DNA from: Pseudomonadota bacterium
Lineage (GTDB): Bacteria > Pseudomonadota > Gammaproteobacteria > Xanthomonadales > Xanthomonadaceae
Assembly: GCA_018242465.1 (NCBI GenBank)
Contig: JAFEBY010000052.1
Coordinates: 1 to 32,972, forward strand
Direction of reading: 5' to 3'
Length of the DNA stretch: 32,972 bases
This document shows, in pieces, positions 16,796 through 24,936 of this stretch (position 1 is the first letter of the stretch; the number at the start of each line of letters is the position of its first letter). A program made the translations under genes and the position numbers. Under the pieces are notes generated by a model, which was given only the letters and a program-made list of their open reading frames with translations, made no database searches and was not told the origin of the DNA.

Positions 16796-17787
16796 GCCGT
16801 CGCCCTGCGCACGCTCACCTCCCCGGAATGCAATATCGATTCGCTGCCGTCCCCGCGACGCACGCGCAAACCGCCATCGCTCGCCAGGCCCAGTACATGC
16901 ACCTCATGCACGCCGTCCGCTGCATGCACGTCGATGGCATGGCCGGAAAGCACGTCCAGCGCGCGATAGCGCTCGAGAAACGGCGACAGCCCGTGTGCGT
17001 CGAACACATCGAGTGCGCGAATCAGATATTCCAGCACCTTCGCGGCGATTCGCGACCGTTGCAGCGCCACGCCTGGAGTCGCGGATGCGAGATCGATCCA
17101 TGGCTGGTCGATGTCCTGCGCCATCGTTCCCGGCATGCGCACGTTGATGCCGATGCCGATCACCGCCTGCACCGGACCGCCATGTTCGCCCCCCCCTTCG
17201 ACCAGGATGCCGCCAAGCTTGCGGCCATCGACCAGCAAGTCGTTGGGCCACTTCAGGCCGACCGCACTGCCGCAGCCATCGCGCAGTGCTTCGGCGACGG
17301 CGACGCCGGCGACCAGGCTCAATCCGCCCAGACGAGCCAGTCCGCCTTCGAAGCGGCGCAACACCGAAAGATAGAGATGCGCCGCCAGCGGCGAGACCCA
17401 GGCACGACCGCGACGCCCGCGTCCGGCAGTCTGCTGTTCGGCCAGCAAGGCGATGACCCCTGCTTCGGGCGCGCGGCGCGCCAGCAGCGCACTGTTGGTG
17501 GAATCGATCCGCCACGCCACGTCCAGCGCCTGCAACCCTGGGGAGACGTCCGGTGGCAGCGCAGCCCGGATCGCATCGGCGTCCAGCAGGTCGAGCGGCG
17601 ATTCCAGCCAATATCCGCGCCCACGGTCGGCACCGATCGCCACCCCTGCCTTGCGCAGGGCCTGGATGCGCTTGCCGATGGCCGACCGGGTCTGGCCGGC
17701 ACGGGCCGCCAGCTCCGCGCCGGAAACCGGCTGCGGGCCGAGGCAGCACAGCAGGCTGCGATCGTCGAGGGAGACGGCAGAAGTCAT
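16792..17787 (-). CDS. birA: Bifunctional biotin-protein ligase / biotin operon repressor
   Basis: BirA activates biotin as biotinyl-AMP and attaches it to biotin carboxyl carrier protein. The 331-residue protein keeps an N-terminal winged helix-turn-helix (about residues 8-60, with AELAARAGQTRSAIGKRIQAL), so it may also repress biotin genes. The adenylate-binding loop GRGRRGRAW lies near residue 119, KWPNDL near residue 178, and GIGINV follows near residue 210. The C-terminal domain contains SGHAIDV. It starts the run birA-coaX-SPOR-tRNA and is divergent from the small secreted-protein gene at 17890 across about 100 bp. Confidence 0.95.
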   Translation of the reverse strand: MTSAVSLDDRSLLCCLGPQPVSGAELAARAGQTRSAIGKRIQALRKAGVAIGADRGRGYWLESPLDLLDADAIRAALPPDVSPGLQALDVAWRIDSTNSALLARRAPEAGVIALLAEQQTAGRGRRGRAWVSPLAAHLYLSVLRRFEGGLARLGGLSLVAGVAVAEALRDGCGSAVGLKWPNDLLVDGRKLGGILVEGGGEHGGPVQAVIGIGINVRMPGTMAQDIDQPWIDLASATPGVALQRSRIAAKVLEYLIRALDVFDAHGLSPFLERYRALDVLSGHAIDVHAADGVHEVHVLGLASDGGLRVRRGDGSESILHSGEVSVRRATA

Positions 17788-17851
17788 GGCGCCATTATCC
17801 CGGGAAACCCGCCGCGGCCGGGGCCGTCCTGCAGGGACCCGTGAACCGCGC

Positions 17852-17857
17852 TATAGT
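17852..17857 (+). promoter_or_regulatory. Putative -10 element of the small secreted-protein gene
   Basis: TATAGT lies 32 bp before the ATG at 17890, giving a predicted leader of about 25 bases. The -35 region is poor, so the promoter may need an activator or be weak. Confidence 0.4.
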
Positions 17858-17889
17858 CGCGATCTCTTCCGCTGTGCATCGGACGCTCC

Positions 17890-18174
17890 ATGAAGAAGCG
17901 CCTCCTGCTCGCTCTCGTCCTACTGTCCTGCAGCGCTTCCGCGCTTGCAGCGGCTGCGCGCACCAGCGGCGATACGGTCTGCGTTCCGCACCAGGACGAC
18001 GACTGCGACGCCAGCAGCGGCAGCGCCACGCCGCCGGGTTCGCGGCCGGCCACCGTGCCGGCAACCGCCACGACCTCGCCGCGGACACCTGCGCCGCAAC
18101 GCCGCAATCGCACCGATAGCGTCCGCACCAGCACGATGCGGTTCCAGAGCTACCTGCCCGGAATGTTCCGCTAG
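17890..18174 (+). CDS. Small secreted protein of unknown function
   Basis: The 94-residue product has a textbook signal peptide (MKKRLLLALVLLSCSASALA, cleavage likely after ALA near residue 20-22). The mature peptide is about 72 residues. It begins with a short segment containing two cysteines around an acidic run (VCVPHQDDDCDASSG), continues as Ser/Thr/Pro/Arg-rich sequence, and ends RFQSYLPGMFR. I recognise no domain. The two cysteines could form a disulfide in the periplasm. It is divergent from birA and convergent with phoQ (13 bp between stops). The signal peptide and codon pattern support it as a real gene; function is unknown. Confidence 0.7.
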   Translation: MKKRLLLALVLLSCSASALAAAARTSGDTVCVPHQDDDCDASSGSATPPGSRPATVPATATTSPRTPAPQRRNRTDSVRTSTMRFQSYLPGMFR

Positions 18175-18187
18175 TCGCTGTCGACGA

Positions 18188-19588
18188 TCAGTTCGGCGGC
18201 GGCAGCAGCGCCTCGAAACGCGCGCCACCCATCTCCGCGGAATCACTCACTTCCAGTTCGCCACCGTAACTGGCGAGGATGTCCTGCACGATCGACAGGC
18301 CGATGCCGTGGCCCTGCACGCGTTCGTCGCCGCGCACGCCACGCTGCAACACCTCCATCACCTGCGCCTTCGGCACGCCCGGGCCGTCATCCTCGACGGC
18401 GATGCGCAAACCGGCACGGCGCGAACCCGGCACCTGGCGCGGCGCCACCGTCAGCAGCACGCGTGATTTCGCCCACTTGAAGGCATTCTCCAGCAGGTTG
18501 CCGAGCAGTTCCTGGAGATCGCCAACCTCGCCGTGGAAACGCGCTTCCGGCGCGATCTCGAATTCGCAGAGCACGCCCTTGGCGGCGTAGATCTTCTCCA
18601 GCCCGGTGACGATTTCCTCGGCGTACGACTCGATCGCGATCGGCGCGGCATAGAGCTTGTGGCCGGTCGATCGCGCGCGTCCCAGCTGGTAACCGACGAT
18701 ATCGTTCATGCGCCGCAATTGCGTATCGAGTTCGCTGCGCAAATCCGCATCGGGCTCGTGGCTGTCGAGCTGCGTGCGCAACACCGCCAACGGCGTCTTC
18801 AGGCTGTGCGCGAGGTCGGACATGACATCGCGCTGGCGATCAAGGTGGCGGCGCTCGCTGTCGATCAGTGCGTTGATGCTTTCGGTCAGCGGCGTGAGTT
18901 CGCGCGGATGCGCACCGCTCATCTTGGTCGCCATGCCTTCCTTGACGCGGTCGAGCTCCACGATCACGCGCTTGAGCGGCGCCAGGCTCCACCACAGCGT
19001 CATCATCTGCAGCAACACCAGCAACAGTCCCGCCAGCGCGAGATTGCTCCAGAGTGCCGCGCGGAATGTGGTCATCTGCGTCTTGAACGGACGCATGTCC
19101 TCCATCACGTAGATGGTGTACAGCACCGGCGCCTTGTTGGCTTCCGACCACGCGAAGCCCCGTCCGTAGACGTAGACCGCACTGCCGAAACCGGAGGAGT
19201 CGCGAATCGTCACCGGCCCGCTGAAGGTTTCCGTATTGGGGTCGAGCAGCGGCGGCAGCGGCAATTGCGGTCCATACACCGCCGATTGCGATTGCCAGCG
19301 CCCGTTGCGCTGGACGATCTGCGCGTACAAGCCACTGGCCGGGCGATCCAGCCGCGGATCGGGCGTGATCGCCGGCGGGACCAATGCGTCAGTGACATCG
19401 AAATCGGTGCGCGCGGCATAGGTCAGCGCGTAGTTCGACAACCGGTTGCGGAAGCTTTCGAGAGCGGTCTGTTCGAAGGCGCGATCCAGCGCGATCCCCA
19501 CCAGGGCGAGGAATGCGGCGAGGCCGATCGTGCCGAACAGCAATTGCCGGCGCAGCAACGATCGCGGTTTCCAGAATTGCGCACTCAT
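18188..19588 (-). CDS. phoQ: Two-component sensor histidine kinase, PhoQ-like
   Basis: This inner-membrane kinase phosphorylates the adjacent response regulator. In the 466-residue protein, membrane segments lie at about residues 14-35 and 180-200, with a periplasmic sensor of about 145 residues between. A HAMP-like linker follows, then the H box SDLAHSLKTPLAVLR with H261, the N box LLENAFKW, and the G boxes EDDGPGVP and GHGIGLSIV. The KTPLA phosphoacceptor context and the ENAFKW box match PhoQ. The sensor lacks the run of acidic residues that binds Mg2+ and antimicrobial peptides in enteric PhoQ, so the signal may differ. It follows phoP by 36 bp on the same strand. Confidence 0.9.
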   Translation of the reverse strand: MSAQFWKPRSLLRRQLLFGTIGLAAFLALVGIALDRAFEQTALESFRNRLSNYALTYAARTDFDVTDALVPPAITPDPRLDRPASGLYAQIVQRNGRWQSQSAVYGPQLPLPPLLDPNTETFSGPVTIRDSSGFGSAVYVYGRGFAWSEANKAPVLYTIYVMEDMRPFKTQMTTFRAALWSNLALAGLLLVLLQMMTLWWSLAPLKRVIVELDRVKEGMATKMSGAHPRELTPLTESINALIDSERRHLDRQRDVMSDLAHSLKTPLAVLRTQLDSHEPDADLRSELDTQLRRMNDIVGYQLGRARSTGHKLYAAPIAIESYAEEIVTGLEKIYAAKGVLCEFEIAPEARFHGEVGDLQELLGNLLENAFKWAKSRVLLTVAPRQVPGSRRAGLRIAVEDDGPGVPKAQVMEVLQRGVRGDERVQGHGIGLSIVQDILASYGGELEVSDSAEMGGARFEALLPPPN

Positions 19589-19624
19589 GCGCGAATGGCC
19601 ACCGCGATCATCCCGTGCCGGCGA

Positions 19625-20311
19625 TCAGCTGTCGGCGTTGCGCGGAATCGCGAAGCGGTAGCCGCGGCCGCGTACGGTTTCGATCGGCTTGAGCGTGCCG
19701 TCGGTATCGAGCTTCTTGCGCAGGCGCCCGATGAACACTTCCAGCACGTTGGAGTCGCGATCGAAATCCTGCTGGTAGATGTGCTCGGTGAGATCGGCCT
19801 TCGAGACCAGTTCTCCCGCATGCATCATCAGGTATTCCAGCACCTTGTATTCGTAGCTGGTGAGGTCGATGTTCTGGCCGTTCACCGCCACCGTCTGCGC
19901 AGCGAGGTCGAGCATCACCGGGCCGCATTCCAGCGACGGCTTGCTCCAACCCGCGGCGCGGCGCACCAGTGCGTTGAGGCGCGCCAGCAGTTCCTCGACA
20001 TGGAACGGCTTGACCAGGTAATCGTCGGCGCCCTGCTTCAGGCCATCGACCTTGTCCTGCCAGCTGGAACGCGCGGTCAGGATCAGGATCGGGAACTGCT
20101 TGCCGTCATCGCGCAGCGCACGGATCAGCTCCATGCCCGACATCTTGGGCAGGCCGAGATCGATGATCGCGACATCGAAGGGAACTTCGCGGCCCATGTA
20201 CAGGCCCTCCTCCCCATCCTGGGCGGCATCGACCGCGAATCCCTCACGCTTCAGGCGCGCGGCAAGGGTTTCGCGCAACGGCGCTTCGTCTTCGACCAGC
20301 AGAATTCTCAT
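19625..20311 (-). CDS. phoP: Two-component response regulator, PhoP-like (OmpR family)
   Basis: The 228-residue DNA-binding regulator is the partner of the PhoQ-like kinase. The receiver domain (about 1-118) has the acidic pair E7/D8, phosphoacceptor D51 in VAIIDLGLPKMSG, T79 and K101 (LVKPF). The C-terminal OmpR/PhoB winged helix (about 125-223) contains LTSYEYKVLEYL and VFIGRLRKKL. The ribosome-binding site GGGAG lies just upstream of the ATG. In relatives PhoPQ controls outer-membrane remodelling, peptide resistance and virulence; the regulon here is unknown. The upstream 86 bp carry a TGAATG direct repeat that could be an autoregulatory site. Confidence 0.93.
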   Translation of the reverse strand: MRILLVEDEAPLRETLAARLKREGFAVDAAQDGEEGLYMGREVPFDVAIIDLGLPKMSGMELIRALRDDGKQFPILILTARSSWQDKVDGLKQGADDYLVKPFHVEELLARLNALVRRAAGWSKPSLECGPVMLDLAAQTVAVNGQNIDLTSYEYKVLEYLMMHAGELVSKADLTEHIYQQDFDRDSNVLEVFIGRLRKKLDTDGTLKPIETVRGRGYRFAIPRNADS

Positions 20312-20349
20312 CGTTCACTCCCTGTAGGCGGATGACGGGCATCCACACG

Positions 20350-20368
20350 CATTCACTTTACTCATTCA
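20350..20368 (-). repeat. TGAATG direct repeat upstream of phoP
   Basis: On the coding strand of phoP two TGAATG hexamers are spaced by 7 bp (20363-20368 and 20350-20355), 39-57 bp before the phoP ATG. OmpR-family regulators bind direct repeats, usually with about an 11-bp period; the period here is 13 bp, so the assignment as a PhoP box is tentative. The longer form CCTGAATG recurs at 20797-20804, just before the secreted-protein gene. Confidence 0.35.
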
Positions 20369-20397
20369 GGATGTCGCGGTGATGTAAACGCGAACGC

Positions 20398-20778
20398 TCA
20401 GAATCCCGGTGACACCATCATGACGCGGACCATGCCGTCCGCGCCCATGACCTTGATCCTGCACTGTACACGTCCGCCGGCGTCGATCGGCTGGACCGCG
20501 AGGACCTGGTCCCCGGGGGATAACGCCATGCTGCGGCTGCAATCGCTGGCGCTGGGCCGGGGGCGGACGCTGGCCTCCATCGATGGCGCGCTGCGTGGAT
20601 CATGCCCGCCTTGCGGCCCGGGGGGCGGCTGCGGCTGCGATGGTTCGCTCCTGCCCCCATGCGGCGCCGGGGGCCAACCGCCGCCATTGCCGCCGCGATG
20701 CTGCGCCCACGCCGGCGTGCTACCGACGACCAGGACCGTCAGAGACGCGAACAGGGGAAACCAGCGGGGACGGGACAT
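20398..20778 (-). CDS. Small secreted protein upstream of phoP
   Basis: The 126-residue product has a signal peptide (hydrophobic WFPLFASLTVLVVGSTPAWA, cleavage likely after AWA near residue 25). A Gly/Pro/His/Gln-rich low-complexity stretch (about residues 27-65) follows. A compact C-terminal segment of about 55 residues contains SDCSRSMALSPGDQVLAVQPIDAGGRVQCRIKVMGADG, with two cysteines that could pair. An alternative ATG 7 codons upstream (20799) would leave the same signal peptide; neither start has a good ribosome-binding site. It is on the phoP strand, 86 bp upstream. A periplasmic modulator of the PhoQ-like sensor is conceivable but is only inference from position. Confidence 0.72.
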   Translation of the reverse strand: MSRPRWFPLFASLTVLVVGSTPAWAQHRGGNGGGWPPAPHGGRSEPSQPQPPPGPQGGHDPRSAPSMEASVRPRPSASDCSRSMALSPGDQVLAVQPIDAGGRVQCRIKVMGADGMVRVMMVSPGF

Positions 20779-20846
20779 GGTGCAGGCATACCGGCGCATT
20801 CAGGAGTGGTGCCAGCATGGGTCCCCGGCGGTGAATTCGTGCTTAA

Positions 20847-21839
20847 TCAGGCAGCGATCGCCCGCGCCGTCACCGCCAGCGCCTCTTCCAGCAAACCGAT
20901 GCCGGCCTGGGCGCGCACCGCGCCTTCGCTCAACACCTGGCGGAACAGGCGTCCGCCCGGCTGCCCATGGAACAGCCCGAGCACGTGGCGGCTGATGTGC
21001 TTGAGGGCGACGCCGCGATCGAGCTGGCGTTCGACATAGGGGAAGTACGCGCGCAGCAGATCCTCGCGACTGCGCGGTTCGCTGCCGGACATCGCGGCCT
21101 GCAGGCGATGCAGGGTGTAGGGGTCATGGTAGGCGGCGCGGCCGAGCATCACGCCATCGACATGGTCGAGATGCGCCAGCGCGGCATCGACTTCGGTGAT
21201 GCCACCGTTCAACAACACCGTCATGCCCGGGCGCTCTTCTTTCAGACGATAGGCCCAGTCGTAGCGCAGCGGCGGCACTTCGCGGTTTTCCTTCGGCGAC
21301 AGCCCTTTCAGCCAGGCATTGCGGGCATGGACGACGATGAAGGCGGAACCCGCTGCATCCATGCGATCGACGAAATCGCGGAAGGCGAGGTAATCGTTGT
21401 CATCATCGACGCCGAGGCGGCATTTCACCGTCACCGGGATTGCCCCCTCCACGGCATCCACCATCGCCCGCACGCACTCGGCGACCAACGCCGGTTCGCG
21501 CATCAGGCAGGCACCGAAGCGCCCGGCCTGCACGCGATCGGAAGGGCAGCCGCAGTTGAGGTTCACTTCATCGAACCCGTGCTCGACGCAGATGCGCGCG
21601 GCCTGCGCCAGCAATGCGGGATCGCTGCCGCCGAGCTGGATCGCGACCGGATGTTCGGACGGATCCATCGCCAGCAAGTGCGAGCGGTCGCCGTGGATCA
21701 CCGCATTGGCGTGCACCATTTCGGTATAGAGCAGCGCGTCCGGCGCCAGCACGCGGTGGAAGGCACGGCAATGCGTGTCCGTCCAATCCATCATCGGGGC
21801 AACGGACAGGCGAAGGGTCTTGGCGAGGTGCTGCGACAT
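20847..21839 (-). CDS. dusA: tRNA-dihydrouridine(20/20a) synthase
   Basis: This FMN enzyme reduces uridines 20 and 20a in the tRNA D-loop using NADPH. The 330-residue protein has the flavin-barrel start RLSVAPMMDWTDTHCR (about residues 10-25) and the catalytic cysteine C98 in NLNCGCPSDRVQ followed by GRFGACLM. It also has VHARNAWLKGLSPKENR, a DusA-specific segment, and the phosphate-binding NGGI and GVMLGRAAYHDPY motifs. The start at 21839 (MSQHLAK) is taken because homology begins there; the frame stays open 41 codons further upstream into the preceding gene. It lies 40 bp downstream of the FAD oxidoreductase gene and may be read from the same transcript. Confidence 0.95.
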   Translation of the reverse strand: MSQHLAKTLRLSVAPMMDWTDTHCRAFHRVLAPDALLYTEMVHANAVIHGDRSHLLAMDPSEHPVAIQLGGSDPALLAQAARICVEHGFDEVNLNCGCPSDRVQAGRFGACLMREPALVAECVRAMVDAVEGAIPVTVKCRLGVDDDNDYLAFRDFVDRMDAAGSAFIVVHARNAWLKGLSPKENREVPPLRYDWAYRLKEERPGMTVLLNGGITEVDAALAHLDHVDGVMLGRAAYHDPYTLHRLQAAMSGSEPRSREDLLRAYFPYVERQLDRGVALKHISRHVLGLFHGQPGGRLFRQVLSEGAVRAQAGIGLLEEALAVTARAIAA

Positions 21840-21879
21840 CCGTCCATTGTCGCAGACGCGCCAAAGCGCAGCGGCCAGC

Positions 21880-23493
21880 TCAATCCGGACGCGGTCGCTT
21901 GCCGAGGTCGCGCAGGATTTCGCGTGCGGCGTTGCGCCCCGGCAAACCGGTGACGCCGCCACCGGGATGACTGCCCGACCCGCACAGATACAGGTTCTTC
22001 AGCGCGCCGCGATAGTTGGCTTGGCCGAGGAAGGGTCGCGTGGTGAACATCTGGTCGGGACCGAGTGCCCCATGGAAGATGTCGCCGCCGATCAAGCCGA
22101 AGCGGCGCTCGAGGTCGAGTGGCGACAGCGCTTCGTGACCGAGCACGCTGGCACGGAAATTCGGCGCGTAATCGTTGACGGTATCGATCATCAATTTCGC
22201 GACGGTATCGCGATGCAGGTCCCAGCCGCCGTCGACTTCTGGGTTCACCTGCTGGCAGAACAGGCTGGCGACATGCTGGCCCTGTGGCGCGAGGGTGTCA
22301 TCGAGCGTGGAGGAAATCACTACCTCGACGATCGGCTTGCGTGCCCAGCCGGCGTTATGCGCCTTCGACTTGGCATCGAAATAGGCCTGCTCGAAATATT
22401 GCAGGGATGGCCCGATCAGGATGCCGCTCTGGTGGTGGGGTTGCAGATTGGTGCCCGGCGCGGCGGTGAAGTCCGGCAATTCCGACAGCGCGACGTTCAT
22501 GCGGAAGGTGCCGGAACCGCAGCGATACGCCGTCACGCGATTGCGCAGGTCGTCGTCGAGATGCTGTTGCGGAACGATGTCGCGATAGAGCAGTTTCGGA
22601 TTGAGGTTGGACGCAACGATGCGCGCGCGATGTTCGCGACCGTCGACGGTGACCGCGCCGACGACCCGATCGTTCTCCACCAGTACATGGTCGACCGCGG
22701 CATCGGTCAGGATCTCGACACCGCGCGCTTCGCATTCCTTGCGCATGGCCTGGGTGATCGCACCCATGCCGCCGATGGCGTGGCCCCAGGCGCCAGGTTT
22801 GCCGTTCACTTCGCCGAACAGGTGGTGCAGCAGTACATAGGCGCTGCCCGGCGTGTACGGGCTGGCGAAATTTCCGACCACCGAATCCCAGCCGAGCACG
22901 GCCTTGACCGGATCGGATTCGAACCAGTGGTCGAGCACTTCACCGGCCGACTTCGTGAAGATGTCGAGCAGGTCGCGGCGGCCACGCAGATCGAGCGGCG
23001 CCAACTTCTTCGCCACTGCATACGACTGCACCCAGTCGGCGAATGCGATGCGATCGCCAATGTTGGGGGGCGTGAGGTGGATCAACTGTTTCAGCACCGC
23101 AACCACGCGGTCGATCATCGCGAGATAGCCGTTCCAGCGTTCGGCATCGCGCGGCGACCACTTGGCGATTTCGCCCGCGCTCAAGCTGCCGCCGAGGCGG
23201 AAGGCGCGCCCATCGGGCAGCGGCAGGAAGTTGGAATACGGGCGTTCAACCACGCGCAGGCCATGTTCGCGCAGGCGCAGGTCGGCAGCGACCCTGGGAT
23301 TGAGCAGGCTGACGGTGTAGCTCGCCACCGAATTGCGGAATCCGGGATGGAATTCTTCGGTCACCGCGGCACCGCCGACGATGTGGCGACGCTCGAGCAC
23401 GCGCACCTTCAGGCCTGCGCTGGCGAGATAGGCCGCGCACACCAGCCCGTTGTGGCCGCCGCCGAGGATCAGTGCATCGATCGCGTCCGCCAT
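21880..23493 (-). CDS. FAD-dependent oxidoreductase, PYROXD2/phytoene-desaturase-like
   Basis: The 537-residue protein is a flavin-dependent oxidoreductase of the amine-oxidase/CrtI superfamily. The N-terminal dinucleotide-binding motif GGGHNGLVCAAYLASAG with downstream LERRHIVGGAA (about residues 11-44) and the C-terminal FAD-contacting segment CGSGSHPGGGVTGLPGRNAA (about residues 504-523) are clear. The length and the segment PYSNFLPLPDGRAF fit the PYROXD2-like branch rather than true carotenoid desaturases. Those proteins have no agreed bacterial substrate. It lies 33 bp after the efflux outer-membrane gene on the same strand with no terminator between, so it may be a distal part of that operon, although it is not an efflux component. 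Confidence 0.87.
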   Translation of the reverse strand: MADAIDALILGGGHNGLVCAAYLASAGLKVRVLERRHIVGGAAVTEEFHPGFRNSVASYTVSLLNPRVAADLRLREHGLRVVERPYSNFLPLPDGRAFRLGGSLSAGEIAKWSPRDAERWNGYLAMIDRVVAVLKQLIHLTPPNIGDRIAFADWVQSYAVAKKLAPLDLRGRRDLLDIFTKSAGEVLDHWFESDPVKAVLGWDSVVGNFASPYTPGSAYVLLHHLFGEVNGKPGAWGHAIGGMGAITQAMRKECEARGVEILTDAAVDHVLVENDRVVGAVTVDGREHRARIVASNLNPKLLYRDIVPQQHLDDDLRNRVTAYRCGSGTFRMNVALSELPDFTAAPGTNLQPHHQSGILIGPSLQYFEQAYFDAKSKAHNAGWARKPIVEVVISSTLDDTLAPQGQHVASLFCQQVNPEVDGGWDLHRDTVAKLMIDTVNDYAPNFRASVLGHEALSPLDLERRFGLIGGDIFHGALGPDQMFTTRPFLGQANYRGALKNLYLCGSGSHPGGGVTGLPGRNAAREILRDLGKRPRPD

Positions 23494-23526
23494 TCCTGTC
23501 CCGCAATTCCGATTGGAACCGCGAGC

Positions 23527-24936
23527 TTAGCGTGTCGGCACGGTGTCATCCCAGCCACCGCCGATCGCCTGGGTCAGCGCCACCACGGCCTGTTGTTGTT
23601 GCACCACCGCCGCGATCGCCGAACGCCGTGCCGCCAGCGCGGTGTTCTGCGCGGTGACGACGGTGGTGTAGTCGGCCATGCCGGCAAGGTACTGGTTCAG
23701 GGTCATCTGTTCGACCTTGTCCGCCGCTTCCGACGATGCCTTGAGATTGGCGGCTTCGTCGGCGTAGCTGCGCAGATCGACCAGTGCGTCCTCGGTCTGC
23801 TGCAATGCCGACAACACGGCCTGCCGGTAGTTGGCGGCGCTCTGTTCGTAGGAAGCGCGGGCCTGGTCGACGCGCGCCGAACGCGCGCCCCAGTCGAGCA
23901 GTGTCATCGCGCCCGTGAGTCCCAATGACCAGATCGCACTGCCACCGCTGGCGAGATCGCCGAGCAACTGCGCACTGCGCCCGGAACTGGCCGAGAGACT
24001 GAGCGACGGGAACAACGCCGCGCGCTGCACGCCGATCCCGGCATTGGCCGCCATCACAGAGCGCTCCGCCGCGGCAACATCGGGGCGACGCTGCAGCAAA
24101 TCGGACGGCAACGCCGAAGGCACCTCCGGCACGCGTTCGCTCCATGTTTGCGTGGCGATCGCGAGGTCGGCCGGGGCGCGGCCGCTCAATACCGCGATCG
24201 CATGCTCCAGGATGGCGCGCTGGCGCTGCATGTCGGTGACCTGAGACTGCGCGTTGCGCAGCGTGGTCTCGGCCTGCAGGACGTCCATGTGCGCGGCGAC
24301 ACCCACCTGGTAGCGGTTCCGGGTGATGGTCAGCGTGCGCTGGTAGGCGGTGATGGTGCGCTGGTAGGCGGCAAGCTGTGCATCCATGCCGCGCAATTGC
24401 AGGTAATCGCTGGCCAGTTGCGCATGGATGGCGAGCAAGGCATTGCCGATGCTGGCGCGCGACGCCTGCATCGATGCGTTGCTTTGCGCCACGCCTGCGC
24501 GCAAGCCACCAAACAGATCGATCGTCCACGCGCCATTGACAGACGCATTCGCGCGCTTGCCGGCGCCAGCGCCGGAATTTCCGCCGCTGCGACTGGTGCC
24601 GACCGTGCCGGAAAACTCCGGCCACAGGCTCGCGCGGGATTCGTGCAGCACTGCACGCTCGCCATCATAGGCAGCGACCGCAGCGGCCACCGTCTGGTTG
24701 TGCGCGGTGGCGTCCGTTTCGAGGCCATCGAGTACCGGATCGTTGAAGGCGCGCCACCACGCACCGCGCAACTGGTCGTCGGCGGGCGCAACCGCATGCC
24801 ATCCCGCAGGTGCTTCCTTGAATTCGGCGGGGATGTGCAGCGCAGGGCGTTGGTAGGTCGGCACCATGCTGCAGCCTGCGGCGGCAACCACCAGCGCGGC
24901 GGCAAGTGCGGGACGAAGAGAACGGAGGGACATCAT
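23527..24936 (-). CDS. RND efflux outer-membrane channel lipoprotein (TolC/NodT family)
   Basis: This protein forms the trimeric outer-membrane exit duct of the efflux pump encoded by the genes before it. The 469-residue protein has a lipoprotein signal with lipobox ending at C22 (VAAAGC), then the family's N-terminal YQRPA segment. Two repeated outer-membrane-factor domains with long helices follow, showing typical patterns such as AQLASDYLQLRGMDAQLAAYQ and NRYQVGVAAHMDVLQAETTLRNAQ, repeated near residue 400. Its ATG overlaps the second permease stop by 4 bp (24933-24936), so all four pump genes are translationally linked. It resembles OprM/NodT-type channels more than free TolC. Confidence 0.93.
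   Translation of the reverse strand: MMSLRSLRPALAAALVVAAAGCSMVPTYQRPALHIPAEFKEAPAGWHAVAPADDQLRGAWWRAFNDPVLDGLETDATAHNQTVAAAVAAYDGERAVLHESRASLWPEFSGTVGTSRSGGNSGAGAGKRANASVNGAWTIDLFGGLRAGVAQSNASMQASRASIGNALLAIHAQLASDYLQLRGMDAQLAAYQRTITAYQRTLTITRNRYQVGVAAHMDVLQAETTLRNAQSQVTDMQRQRAILEHAIAVLSGRAPADLAIATQTWSERVPEVPSALPSDLLQRRPDVAAAERSVMAANAGIGVQRAALFPSLSLSASSGRSAQLLGDLASGGSAIWSLGLTGAMTLLDWGARSARVDQARASYEQSAANYRQAVLSALQQTEDALVDLRSYADEAANLKASSEAADKVEQMTLNQYLAGMADYTTVVTAQNTALAARRSAIAAVVQQQQAVVALTQAIGGGWDDTVPTR

Noticed and set aside
21840-21962. Longer dusA start with 41 extra codons
   Set aside because: The extension runs into the upstream oxidoreductase gene and lacks homology; family members start at MSQHLAK-like sequence.
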